This document shows, piece after piece, positions 39,613-48,628 of a stretch of DNA of 64,000 bases. The translations under genes and the position numbers were made by a program. A model generated the notes under the pieces. The model did not search any database and was not told the origin of the DNA. It saw only the letters and a list, made by a program, of their open reading frames with translations. The stretch's first letter is position 1. Each line of letters starts with the position of its first letter. This DNA comes from Roseiarcus sp963833955 (GTDB lineage Bacteria > Pseudomonadota > Alphaproteobacteria > Rhizobiales > Beijerinckiaceae), in contig CAWHZY010000010.1 in NCBI GenBank assembly GCA_963833955.1, forward strand, positions 1-64,000, in the 5' to 3' direction.

Positions 39613-40903
39613 ATGCGTGGCATGACCGTCTCGTGGCTTTCGCGCCGCGCCCTTTTTAGCGCGACGGCATGCGCTGCTTTCGCCGTCGCTCTGGGGTCGA
39701 TCCCGTCCAGGGCTCAGGAACAGGACGTCAGCCAGGCGGAATGGCCGCAGAGCTACGAAACCTCGCCGAAGATGGCTATTCAGCGCGAGGCGACGCCGAT
39801 CTTGTCGTCGGCGACGGTCGACGCCACGCAGGCGGCCATCCAGAAATATCAGGACATCGTCGCCAAGGGCGGCTGGGAGACCGTGCCGGCTGGCCCTGAG
39901 CTGCGCGTCGGCTCGAAGGGCGGGGCGGTCGAGGCCCTGCGCGAGCGGCTGGTCGCGACTGGCGATCTCGATCCGGTCGCGGGTTCGGGACCGGTCTACG
40001 ATTCGCTTTGTCGAGGCTGGGGTCAAGCGATTCCAGGCGCGCAACGGGCTCAACCGGAGCGGCGTGGTCGACAAGGATACGCTCGCGTCGCTCAACGTGT
40101 CGGCGGCGGCCCGTCTCCAGCAGCTCGAGACGAATCTCGTCCGCCTGCGCTCCTATTCCGGCGACCTTGGCGAGCGGTTCGTGATCGTCAACCTGCCGGG
40201 CGCTTCCGTCGAGACGGTCGAGAACGGGGTCGTCTATTCGCATCACCGCGCCGGAGTCGGCCGGATGGACCGTCAGTCGCCGATCATGCAGACCAAGGCG
40301 ACGGAGATCAATTTCAACCCGTACTGGCACGTGCCGCCTTCGCTCATCAAGAAGGACCTGATCCCGAAGATGAAGGCGAATCCGAACTATCTTGCCGAGG
40401 AGAAGATCCACATCCTCGACAAGGATGGGCAGGAGGTTTCGCCGTCCACGATCAACTGGAACTCGGACGAGGCGACGCATTTCAGCTACCGCCAGGATCC
40501 GGGCAGCGAACTCGACGCGCTGGGCTTCGTGCGCATCAACATTCCCAACCCCTACGGCGTCTACATGCATGACACGCCGGAGAAGGGCGTGTTTGGCGAC
40601 GACTTCCGTTTTGTCTCGTCGGGCTGCGTGCGCGTGCAGGACGTCCGCGACTACGTCGCCTGGCTGCTCAAGGACAATCCGGGCTGGAATCGCGACCAGA
40701 TCGACGAAGTCATCCGCTCCGGCCAGCAGCAGAACGTGAAACTGCCGCAGCCGGTGAATGTCTACTGGATCTACGTGACCGCCTGGGCGACGCCCGATGG
40801 CCTCGTTCAGTTCCGTCCCGACATTTATCAGCGTGATGGCGCAGGCCCGGGACCGGTGGCTTCCGCCGTTCCGGTTCAGCCGCTGGCGCTGCCGCAGGAG
40901 TAG
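39613..40903 (+). CDS. L,D-transpeptidase, YkuD family (one frameshift)
   Basis: A periplasmic enzyme that cross-links or attaches peptidoglycan through meso-diaminopimelate. The start MRGMTVSWLSRRALFSATACAAF is an export signal with RR ahead of a hydrophobic core. A peptidoglycan-binding repeat follows (FVEAGVKRFQARNGLNRSGVVDKDTL). The YkuD domain shows NIPNPYGVYMHDTPEKGVF and SSGCVRVQDVRDYVAWLL, with the catalytic Cys in SGCVR. One extra c at 40006 breaks the frame between the N-terminal and binding regions; the corrected length is 429. It is downstream of ldtR, its probable regulator. Confidence 0.9.
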
Positions 40904-41528
40904 GCGTCAAAGCCCGCTCCGCTTGGCGCAAGCCATTACCGAGTCGGTTTCGAGCAATTCCAAGGGTTTGCGGCGCGATTAGCGAGTCGCTTGCGCGTTC
41001 AACCTATTGCGCTGCTCGCGCGTCGGCCGATGCTTGCGGTTTTGGCGACGATCGAGCGTTTTCAAAGGCTGGGCTGCCGAAAACTGTCACAAAATCAGAT
41101 TTGCTCGTTGCTGCCTGCGTTGCCCTCCAGTCCACGCTCCGCCTCGGGTCGGCAAATAGCCCTTGATTCGAAGGAGTGCATGGATCGAAGGTCACTCGAA
41201 AACTAAGAATAGAACAAAAAATGAACAAAGTCAAGAGAAAGTCTGATTTCGCTGCGCTCAAGGCCCGCCGCTGCTTGGCGCCGCGTGTGGGGCCGCAGTA
41301 TGCGTCGACCGATCCAACGGCCGACTACGGGCAGCTCGCGCATCACGGCCCTTCCAGACTCGCACCCGGGCAAATCGGGCCGCTGCGCGCAACCAAGATT
41401 GCGATACGAAATCGCCCACCGCCGTGGCGCCAAATTAGGGCAGGCGGGGTAGGCAGGACGGGTTGGCCTTAAGCTCAAGACCCGTCGCTACCCTCATTGC
41501 CCAACAGTCCTTTGTTCAGCGTCCGAGC
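40904..41528. other. 625-bp region with no recognisable gene
   Basis: I see no conserved protein, tRNA or clear promoter here. Short frames such as MNKVKRKSDFAALKARR (from 41221) are not recognisable and probably chance. The region separates the housekeeping block from accessory genes. Confidence 0.6.
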
Positions 41529-42401
41529 CTACGCCGCCCGGACGAAGCGCGCCCGATTGGCGTTGATGAACTGCTCTACCGTGGTCAATGGAGCGCCGAT
41601 GATCTTCACACCGATGCCATCCAAGCCCGCAATACGGCCCTCCAATTGGTCAATCATCACCGCCTCGAAGTGTCGGCGGAGCGTCGTGCGGTCGGAGAGT
41701 CCCACGATATCCATGAAATCCGATGGGGTTACCTGCTGGTAGTGCAGATCTAAACCGAGCACCCGTCCAGCCTCCGCCGCCAGCTCTTCATGGCTGAACT
41801 CTCTGGGACCGTGCAATTGATAAGCTTGGCCGCCATGCCCAGCCGGATTTTCAAGGATGTTGGCGACTATCTTGGCCGTATCACTTGCAGCCAAGGGCGC
41901 AAAGCGGCCGCTCTTATCGAACGGCATGATGTAAAGACCTCGCTGGATCAGCGGCGAAATGTAAAGCAGCCACTCGGCGAAGAAGGTAATTCGCAGATTT
42001 GTCGTCGGAATTCCCGACCAGTCGAAAACTTGCTCCGAAAGCCAATGATTCTGGGTGACCTTGCTTCTCGCATCGGGGCGTGACTGCTTGTGCGATAGGT
42101 TCACGATGTGTTGGACACCGTTCTCTCTGGCTGCCTGGGCAAAAAACACGGCCGCCTCAACGAGACCTTCAGCAATCGGGAAGCAGAAATAAGCTCCGTC
42201 GATCCCTTCGAAGGCCCGACGGACGTCGCCTAGACGAGTGATATCCCCGTAGACGACCTCGGCGCAGAGTTCGGCGAGCGCCTTCGAGCGTGCATCCTCC
42301 CGATGGGCGAGCGCTCGAACGGTGAGGCCTTTTTTGAGCAATTCCGCCACGGTCGAGCGTCCGGTATCGCCTGTCGCGCCGGTCACAAGAATCTTCGTCA
42401 T
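41529..42401 (-). CDS. NmrA-like NAD(P)-binding protein
   Basis: A 290-residue atypical SDR. It starts MTKILVTGATGDTGRSTVAELL with the NmrA-type glycine motif GATGDTG. LAHREDARSKALAELCAEVVYGD and the C-terminal NLRITFFAEWLLY are typical of NAD(P)H-binding NmrA/HSCARG-like proteins such as quinone reductases or redox sensors. There is no full catalytic YxxxK at the usual place. The chosen ATG has ggag at a good distance; an upstream ATG at 42437 adds 12 residues inside the operator region. Two palindromic operator-like sites lie just upstream, and the marR gene precedes it. Confidence 0.8.
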   Translation of the reverse strand: MTKILVTGATGDTGRSTVAELLKKGLTVRALAHREDARSKALAELCAEVVYGDITRLGDVRRAFEGIDGAYFCFPIAEGLVEAAVFFAQAARENGVQHIVNLSHKQSRPDARSKVTQNHWLSEQVFDWSGIPTTNLRITFFAEWLLYISPLIQRGLYIMPFDKSGRFAPLAASDTAKIVANILENPAGHGGQAYQLHGPREFSHEELAAEAGRVLGLDLHYQQVTPSDFMDIVGLSDRTTLRRHFEAVMIDQLEGRIAGLDGIGVKIIGAPLTTVEQFINANRARFVRAA

Positions 42402-42436
42402 CGTCGTCTCCGCTTGGGCGTCCACCGAGGGCGCCA

Positions 42437-42481
42437 TATTGCATATACATCATTGGGCACAAGATTATTGCATATGCAATA
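42437..42481 (-). promoter_or_regulatory. Two operator-like sites upstream of the NmrA-like gene
   Basis: A perfect 16-bp palindrome tattgcatatgcaata lies at 42466-42481, and an imperfect copy tattgcatatacat at 42437-42450. They are 65 and 36 bp upstream of the NmrA-like start. The same core occurs before marR (42973-42982), which points to binding by that MarR protein. Confidence 0.65.
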
Positions 42482-42497
42482 TGGTACTGCAGGAAAC

Positions 42498-42959
42498 TCA
42501 CCCTCGCAGAAAGCCGTCCGCGACAGTCTTGATGACGCTCAGGGCCGCCGGTCCGAACAGCTTCGCGGCGCGCTCCTGTCCGACCCGCCAAGCTGGGATC
42601 GACGAGAAATAAAGATCCTCACCGGCTTTGCTTAATCTTAAGGGGCGCGAACGCCCGCGAACTTGACTGGCGACCTCCTCGACCCATCCCGCATCGATGA
42701 GCAGCTTGAGGTTTCGGGTAAGCGTGGAGCGATCAATGAAACCGGCGCGGCCGATTTCCGCTCTGGTCGCCTCCCCTAACCGTATGATCAAACCGAGCAA
42801 GGTCTGTTGAGAGGATATTAGGCCGAGAGGACGGAACTCTTCGTCGAAGATGCTGGTCATGATCCGCGATATGAGCCGTATCCGGGCAATGACGCACGTG
42901 TCTTCAATCTCTCGCAACGTGGCTTGTCGGTCGGCTGAGAGCCCCAGGGATTTTTTCAT
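42498..42959 (-). CDS. MarR-family transcriptional regulator
   Basis: Starts MKKSLGLSADRQATLRE at 42959 and gives 153 residues. The winged helix includes FRPLGLISSQQTLLGLIIRLGEATRAEIGRAGFIDRSTLTRNLKLLIDAGWVEE. It is transcribed toward the NmrA-like gene, 96 bp away, on the same strand. A palindrome tgcatatgca 14 bp upstream of its start matches the sites before the NmrA-like gene, suggesting autoregulation and control of that gene. The open frame upstream to 43121 is not needed. Confidence 0.85.
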   Translation of the reverse strand: MKKSLGLSADRQATLREIEDTCVIARIRLISRIMTSIFDEEFRPLGLISSQQTLLGLIIRLGEATRAEIGRAGFIDRSTLTRNLKLLIDAGWVEEVASQVRGRSRPLRLSKAGEDLYFSSIPAWRVGQERAAKLFGPAALSVIKTVADGFLRG

Positions 42960-42972
42960 GACCCTGACGTGG

Positions 42973-42982
42973 TGCATATGCA
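42973..42982 (-). promoter_or_regulatory. Operator-like palindrome upstream of marR
   Basis: tgcatatgca is a perfect dyad placed 14 bp before the marR start codon. It shares the core of the two sites at 42437-42481. Confidence 0.55.
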
Positions 42983-43141
42983 ACATTTGGTCAAGCCCTG
43001 GAGAGGTGCTCCTCGCGTTGACGATTCCAATCGAACGCGGGGGGGTCGCGCCGCCAACATGGGGCGCCGATCGCCCGCGCTCGACAAATCCGACGGCTCG
43101 GGGAAAGCTCGGTTGCAGCAACGTGACGCAGATCAGGAACT

Positions 43142-43260
43142 TCTACCCATTCTATTTGAGCGCGACTCATCGCGCTCAAACCCGCGCAACGGCGCGGGCG
43201 CGCATTCGCGCTTCGGCCATAAGGCGATGATCGGTTCCGATCATCGAGTCTCGGTACTAA
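43142..43260. repeat. MITE-like dispersed repeat, copy 1
   Basis: About 119 bp, nearly identical to 51979-52100. It contains the perfect hairpins gagcgcga-ctca-tcgcgctc (43158-43177) and gatgatcgg-tt-ccgatcatc (43226-43245), and a GC stem cccgcgc-aacg-gcgcggg between them. Its right end provides a taa in frame just before a truncated cyclase gene. The ends are more degenerate than in copy 2. Confidence 0.85.
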
Positions 43261-43269
43261 CGAGCGGGG

Positions 43270-44760
43270 CCGGCCGTCGTCGCGGCGATCGGCAATTTCG
43301 ATGCGGTCGATCCCTCGAACGCAGCAGCCGAACCGAGCGATCTGGCCTTGGCGCCGAAGCCCTCCTCCGTTCTCTGGCCGATCAACTCGATCCGCGATGC
43401 GGCCCAGGCGGGGCTTCCCAACGTTTCGACCGATAAGAGCGGGGCGCCTCGTTACATTCCGGTGATCTATGAAACGCCGGACGGCGTCATTCCGTCCTTC
43501 GCGCTTGCTGCCGCGTCCCAGGGGCTAGGGGCAGAGCCAGTCTTTAGTCCAAACCGGATCGAGATCGCGGGGCAGTCGAGGGCGATGGACCTCGGCTATC
43601 ACATGCCGCTGCGCTTCTACGGGCCCGCAGGAAGTTTCAAGCGCATCAGCGCAGTTCAGGTCCTCCGAGGAGGACTCGACCCGGAGGCGTTCCGTGGCAA
43701 AGTCGTCATTGTCGGCGTTACGGCCACGGGCGCTTCCAACTCGTTCGCGACGCCGTTCGATCGCGTTGCGGCAGGCGCAGAAGTCTTCGCGACCGCAATC
43801 GGCAATCTCATGGCCGGCGGCGGGTTGGCGCGGACGCCATCGACCCGCCGCCTCGATGCGGCCGTCGCGGTCGCGCTTCCCGTTGTCATGATCGCGCTCA
43901 TGGCGATGCAGGGGGCGGCGACCGGGCTCGCTCTCGCAAGCCTGGTCTTCGCCCTTTGGCTTGGAGGAGTCTTTCTCGCCTTCGTCAATGGCTATTGGCT
44001 CAGCATCGCGGCGCCGCTCGCGTCGGTCGTGCCGCTGACGTTCGGCTTCGCCGCCGCCCGGTCGATTGTCGAACGTCGTGCGGGCATGAAAATTGCCGCC
44101 GAGAATTCGACGCTGGCCAGGTTTCAGTCGCCGCTCCTTCTCGATCAGCTTCAGAGAGAGCCCGATTTTCTGGAAAAGCCGGTCCACCAGGATGTCGCCG
44201 TGATGTTCGTGGACCTGTCCGGGTCGACAGGGGTCTCGGAGGCGCTCGGACCTGAATGGACGCGCGATCTTTTCGGCGCGATGCAGACGCTCGTCGAGGG
44301 CGAGGTCACGGCGCATGGGGGTGTCGTCATCAATTACATGGGCGATCGGGTTCTGGCGGTGTTCGGTTTGCCGAAGCCGCGAAGCGACGACGCCGCGCGG
44401 GCGCTTGCGACTGTCGAGGCGCTTCATGCGTCGATGACCGCGTGGCTGGCCGAACTGCCGCCCGCGGCGCGCGAACGTCTGGATTTCCGGATCGGGCTGC
44501 ATTTCGGCCCGGCCATTCTGTCCCGGCTCGGTTCGCCGACCCAACAGCAGATCACCGCCACCGGCGATACAGTCAACGTCGCGAGCCGGCTTCTGGAAGT
44601 GGCCAAGCAGCAACATTGCCGCGTCGTCGTCGCGGAGGATCTTTTCCGGGCGGCAGGCGCGACTGCGCCGTTGGCGGATATCGATTCCGTACTCTACGCG
44701 CCGCTCATTGTTTCAATTCGCGGTCGAGCCAGCGATTTGCCGGTTCGCATCCGAACCTGA
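43270..44760 (+). pseudogene. CHASE2-domain adenylate/guanylate cyclase, N-terminally truncated
   Basis: The C-terminal part of a CHASE2 sensor (GLPNVSTDKSGAPRYIPVIYE, RGKVVIVGVTATG) is followed by three hydrophobic helices and a class III cyclase domain. Metal-site Asp is in VAVMFVDLSGSTG, a second acidic site in INYMGDRVLAVFG, and DTVNVASRLLEVA has the conserved Asn and Arg. The first 150 or so CHASE2 residues and the N-terminal helix are absent: the frame is open only from just after repeat copy 1, where taa stops it. A start at 43348 (470 residues) may still be used. The cyclase domain itself looks intact. Confidence 0.75.
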
Positions 44761-44793
44761 GCCTCCACTTGGATCGGGTCTGGAGCCGCCTCA

Positions 44794-45735
44794 TCACGGG
44801 CTGGCCCGACGGCGTCCATCGGTGGAAGGGAGCAGGCCGGTTCGCGCGGCGGAGTGCTTTGGCTTGCGCCCGCGTCGCAGGCCGACGAAGCCGAGACCCG
44901 CGAAGCCGAGGACGATCATCGCCCAGGTCGAGGGCTCGGGGGCGGCAGATCCGTCGAGATTGACCGTCACGTAGCCATTGCCGCTGTTGACGCCCGACAG
45001 GAGCACCTGATGGGCGACCGTCGGGGGCAGAAAGGAGCCGCCGCCGCCCCCGCCGCCGCCGTTGTTGCCGCCGCCGCCGCCCGAGAAGCCGCCCCCGCCG
45101 CCGCCGCCAGCATCGCCGGCTCCGCCGCCGCCGCCAAACCCGCCATTCGTCTGAATGGCTCCGAAGGATGTAATGCTCGGGGCGCCTTCGCCGCCGAGCG
45201 CGTTCGAGGAGCCGTTGCCGAGGACCCCAGCCCCCCCGCCGCCGCCTTCGAACAGGCCGGCCCCTCCGCCGAGCCCCTCGAGGCCGGCGCTGCCGCCGCC
45301 AGTTTGGTCGCCCTTGCCGCCGGCGATCGTCGCCAGCCCCGGCCCGCCATTGCTGAACAAGCCGCCCCCGCCGCCGCCTGCCGCAACGAGATACGCGCCA
45401 TCCGTGATGTCGAAGACGAAGCTGCCGCCCCCGCCGCCGCCGCCGTCGATCTCCGCCAACTGACCCTCGCCGCCTGCGATCACGGTCAGCATGGTCCCGG
45501 CGGACAAGACGATGTCGCCCCCCGCCTCGGCGCCCAGACCACCGGGGGAGAAAAAGGGCTTGTTGCCGCCCGCCGCGCCATAGGCGGTGATGTCATAGAC
45601 GCCGGTTGTCGGCACGGTCCAGGTGACGAGCGATCCGGTGAAGTCGAACGTCATGGCGTCGGCCTCGGCCACGATCATCGCCACGGCCGGCGCGCCAGCC
45701 AACAGCACTCTGTTGATCCAGAATTTGCGACACAT
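44794..45735 (-). CDS. Glycine-rich PEP-CTERM protein
   Basis: Starts MCRKFWINRVLLAGAPAVAMIVAEADA, a signal peptide, at 45735. The body (about residues 30-250) opens with a beta-type segment (WTVPTTGVYDITAYGAAGG) and becomes extremely Gly-rich with runs of five to eight Gly, resembling glycine-rich surface proteins. The C-terminus has APEPSTWAMIVLGFAGLGF and a basic tail, the PEP-CTERM sorting signal. It is probably exported and exosortase-processed. A frame open to 46128 is not needed. It is convergent with the cyclase gene. Confidence 0.8.
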   Translation of the reverse strand: MCRKFWINRVLLAGAPAVAMIVAEADAMTFDFTGSLVTWTVPTTGVYDITAYGAAGGNKPFFSPGGLGAEAGGDIVLSAGTMLTVIAGGEGQLAEIDGGGGGGGSFVFDITDGAYLVAAGGGGGGLFSNGGPGLATIAGGKGDQTGGGSAGLEGLGGGAGLFEGGGGGAGVLGNGSSNALGGEGAPSITSFGAIQTNGGFGGGGGAGDAGGGGGGGFSGGGGGNNGGGGGGGGSFLPPTVAHQVLLSGVNSGNGYVTVNLDGSAAPEPSTWAMIVLGFAGLGFVGLRRGRKPKHSAARTGLLPSTDGRRRASP

Positions 45736-45938
45736 GTGCAGCACCTTTCGACGGCGAAAGGACCTGATGGAGACCGAGCCCATCGCGCCTGGCGCTCTCA
45801 ACGACGTCTGGCGGACGCGGTCCTGCGCGCGCGGCGGTCCCAAAAGCGCGGACGCCACATTGCCGCCACAACAAATTGTCCCGCGTATGACAACGGGCCG
45901 ATAATCGCCGCCGGCGAGCCGTTGGGCGAGCTTTCGTC

Positions 45939-47357
45939 CTATCTCGCCTGATCCGCGATCCGCCCGAGGCTCTCCTCGCGCCCGAGCACCGCGAGCACGT
46001 CGAAAATGCCCGGCGAGGTCGAGCGGCCGGTGAGCGCCGCGCGCAATGGCTGAGCGACGATCCCTAACTTTGCGCCTTCCTCTTCGGCGTAGGCGCGCAC
46101 GACGGCCTCCGTGCTTGCCACAGTCCACTCTGTGAGGCCGGTCAGGCGCGGCAGCAGGTTTTTGAGGTGGAGGCGCCCGGCGCGGGCGAGAATCTCCTCG
46201 GCCTTCGCATCCATTTTCAGCGGCCGTTCCGCGAACAGGAATCCAGCGCCGTCCAGCAATTCGACCAGCGTCTTGGCGCGCTCCTTCAAGCCCGGGATCG
46301 CGGCCTGGAGCTGGGCCCGCTTAGGCTCGTCGAGCTTGGCCGCAACCTCTGGGCCGCCCGCAAGATAGGGCAGGGCGCCGATCAGCGCGTCGAACAGCTC
46401 ATCGTCGCTCGCCGCTCGCATATAATGTCCGTTGACGTTCTCGAGCTTGGCGAAGTCGAAGCGCGACGGCGAGCGGCCAATCGCCCCGAGATCGAACGCG
46501 TCGATCAGTTCTTCGGTGGAGAAGAATTCCTTGTCGCCGTGGCTCCAGCCGAGCCGCGCCAGATAGTTGCGCAGAGCGGCCGGCAGATAGCCCAGAGCGC
46601 GGTAGGCGTCGACGCCGAGCGCGCCGTGCCGCTTGGAGAGCTTGGCGCCGTCCGGCCCATGGATGAGCGGGATATGCGCCATGATCGGGACATTCCAGCC
46701 GAGCGCCTGATAGATCTGGGTCTGCCGCGCCGCGTTGGTCAGATGATCGTCGCCGCGAATGATGTGGGTCACGCCCATGTCGTGATCATCGACGACGACG
46801 GCGAGCATGTAGGTCGGGTTGCCGTCCGAACGCAGCAGCACGAGATCGTCGAGATCCTTGTTGGCGAACACGACCTTGCCCTGCACCTTGTCGTCGATGA
46901 TCGTTTCGCCATCTTGCTGCGCGCGCAGACGGATCACCGGCTTGACGCCTGCGGGCGCCTCCGCCGGATCACGGTCGCGCCAGCGGCCGTCATAGCGCAT
47001 CGGCTTGCCCTCGAGGCGGGCCTTCTCGCGCATTTGCTCGAGCTCGGCCACGCTGGCGTAACAGCGATAGGCGCCGCCGGAGCCAAGCAGCTGCTCGGCG
47101 ACCTCGCGATGGCGCTCGGCGCGCTGAAACTGGCTGATCGCCTCGCCGTCCCAGTTCAAGCCGAGCCATTTGAGCCCATCGAGAATTGCGTCGACCGCCG
47201 CTTGCGTCGAGCGCTCGCGATCGGTGTCCTCGATGCGGAGCAGGAACGTGCCGCCGAAGCGCTTGGCGTAGAGCCAGTTGAACAAAGCCGTGCGCGCGCC
47301 GCCAATATGCAGGAAGCCGGTCGGCGAGGGCGCGAAGCGGGTGATGACGGAAGACAT
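45939..47357 (-). CDS. gltX: Glutamyl-tRNA synthetase
   Basis: A 472-residue class I synthetase that charges tRNA with glutamate. It starts MSSVITRFAPSPTGFLHIGG, which holds the HIGH-type motif (HIG), and KLSKRHG is the KMSKS-type loop. An open frame back to 47489 is rejected because family members start at this Met. The gene is intact and stands alone. Confidence 0.96.
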   Translation of the reverse strand: MSSVITRFAPSPTGFLHIGGARTALFNWLYAKRFGGTFLLRIEDTDRERSTQAAVDAILDGLKWLGLNWDGEAISQFQRAERHREVAEQLLGSGGAYRCYASVAELEQMREKARLEGKPMRYDGRWRDRDPAEAPAGVKPVIRLRAQQDGETIIDDKVQGKVVFANKDLDDLVLLRSDGNPTYMLAVVVDDHDMGVTHIIRGDDHLTNAARQTQIYQALGWNVPIMAHIPLIHGPDGAKLSKRHGALGVDAYRALGYLPAALRNYLARLGWSHGDKEFFSTEELIDAFDLGAIGRSPSRFDFAKLENVNGHYMRAASDDELFDALIGALPYLAGGPEVAAKLDEPKRAQLQAAIPGLKERAKTLVELLDGAGFLFAERPLKMDAKAEEILARAGRLHLKNLLPRLTGLTEWTVASTEAVVRAYAEEEGAKLGIVAQPLRAALTGRSTSPGIFDVLAVLGREESLGRIADQAR

Positions 47358-47552
47358 GAAAACCGATCCAGGAGACGGAACTGCCAATTTTTGGACCGCG
47401 CGCTCTAGCAGAACGAAGCAAGCGCTGCAAAGCCCATCGAAGGCGCACATAGTCTTGGTTGCGATTGTCCAAAGATCGTTGGCTTGCAACCATTCCGCTT
47501 GGCGCGGGGGTTTCGCTAGGCTCAGAAGGACCCCTGCAAACGCGCCTCCAGG

Positions 47553-47712
47553 ATGGACTTCGTCTTCATGTTGACGCGCAATGACGCCACGGTCGAGAAC
47601 GCGCTAGATCTTGTGGAGGTCGCGGGGCCGCTCGGTTTGAAGCCCATCGGCTTCAAGGATGTTGGCGCCGACTCGGCCCTACTGCGGCGCCTGCGGGCGC
47701 TTTCGATGAGGG
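47553..47712 (+). pseudogene. Possible gene remnant upstream of the cytochrome b gene
   Basis: The in-frame lead of the cytochrome b frame reads MDFVFMLTRNDATVENALD, then VGPLG-type sequence and LKPIGFKDVGAD. It has the even hydrophobic pattern of a TIM-barrel N-terminus and is unlike a membrane protein. No continuation follows, so I treat it as a remnant; I cannot name the family. Confidence 0.3.
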
Positions 47713-47753
47713 ATCGGATGTCGGCGCATTGTTTGCGTCAACAAGCGCTAGGT

Positions 47754-47767
47754 TTGATCCAAATCAA
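47754..47767 (+). promoter_or_regulatory. FNR/FixK-type box
   Basis: TTGATCCAAATCAA matches the TTGAT-N4-ATCAA consensus exactly. It lies 94 bp upstream of the cytochrome b561 start and ahead of the di-haem peroxidase gene, whose homologues are often under FNR-type control at low oxygen. Confidence 0.65.
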
Positions 47768-47861
47768 TGTAGCCGGTCGAGGCGGAAGAGATAGTCCAGG
47801 CGCAGCCGAAGACAGCGGCCGAAGAGGGTTATGGCGTCGGCTGGTGAATGCGAGGGTTCAG

Positions 47862-48593
47862 GTGTCCCGCGGGCAGCTTGTCGCTTATCAAGTTTGGGAC
47901 GCTCCAACCCGGTGGTTCCACTGGGTTAACGCGTTGTCGGTGCTGGGCCTGATGGCGACCGGGCTTATCATCCTGTTCTCCGGCGACCTCGGCGTATCGC
48001 CAGCCGGGAAAGTCACGCTCAAGACAATCCATGTTTGGATCGGATACGTGATGACCGCCAATCTGCTTTGGCGGTTCGTCTGGGCGTTTTTCGGCAATCG
48101 GTACGCCCGTTGGAAAGCGATCCTGCCGGGTGGGCGAGGGTACTTGACGTCGCTGGAAGCCTATGTCTCGGCCTTTCTCGCCGGTCAGCCGAAACACTAT
48201 CTCGGCCACAATCCAATCGGCCGCTTGGCTGTTTTTGTCATCCTCCTGTTCCTCGTCGTCCAGGCCGGGACGGGACTCGTCTTGGCCGGTACGGACATCT
48301 TCTATCCGCCTTTCGGGACGTGGATCGCCGGTTGGATCGCGGCTCCAAATATCGATCCTCTCACACTTACGCCGCTTGCCCGCGATCTGATCGACCCCAA
48401 AGCCTACGCGGCGATGCGCTCGTTCCGCGCCCCATTCGCCGAGTTGCACGAAATCGGCTTCTATCTGCTTGCGGGCATCGTCTTGGTGCACATAGTCGCC
48501 GTGGTTGTGACCGAATTGCGCGAAGGCGGGACTTTGGTTTCGGCAATGGTGACCGGCCGGAAGATCGTTCCCGGCCAGCCGGAGGATGATTGA
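47862..48593 (+). CDS. Cytochrome b561-family membrane protein
   Basis: Starts at GTG 47862 (VSRGQLVAYQVWDAPTRWFHWVN), with gaggg in front, and gives 243 residues. It has four hydrophobic helices; His residues in TRWFHWVN, KTIHVWIGYV, AELHEIGFYLL and LVHIVAVVV are suited to bind two b haems. Such proteins pass electrons from quinol to periplasmic partners. Its end overlaps the region before the peroxidase start, and the two are probably one operon. An FNR box lies upstream. Confidence 0.8.
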   Translation: MSRGQLVAYQVWDAPTRWFHWVNALSVLGLMATGLIILFSGDLGVSPAGKVTLKTIHVWIGYVMTANLLWRFVWAFFGNRYARWKAILPGGRGYLTSLEAYVSAFLAGQPKHYLGHNPIGRLAVFVILLFLVVQAGTGLVLAGTDIFYPPFGTWIAGWIAAPNIDPLTLTPLARDLIDPKAYAAMRSFRAPFAELHEIGFYLLAGIVLVHIVAVVVTELREGGTLVSAMVTGRKIVPGQPEDD

Positions 48594-48628
48594 GGACCGT
48601 CGAAACATCGAAAAGGGAGGTTCCTTCG

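Noticed and set aside
44854..45951. A 365-residue plus-strand frame
   Set aside because: It is the complement of the Gly-rich PEP-CTERM gene and consists of Pro/Ala repeats without a signal or domain.
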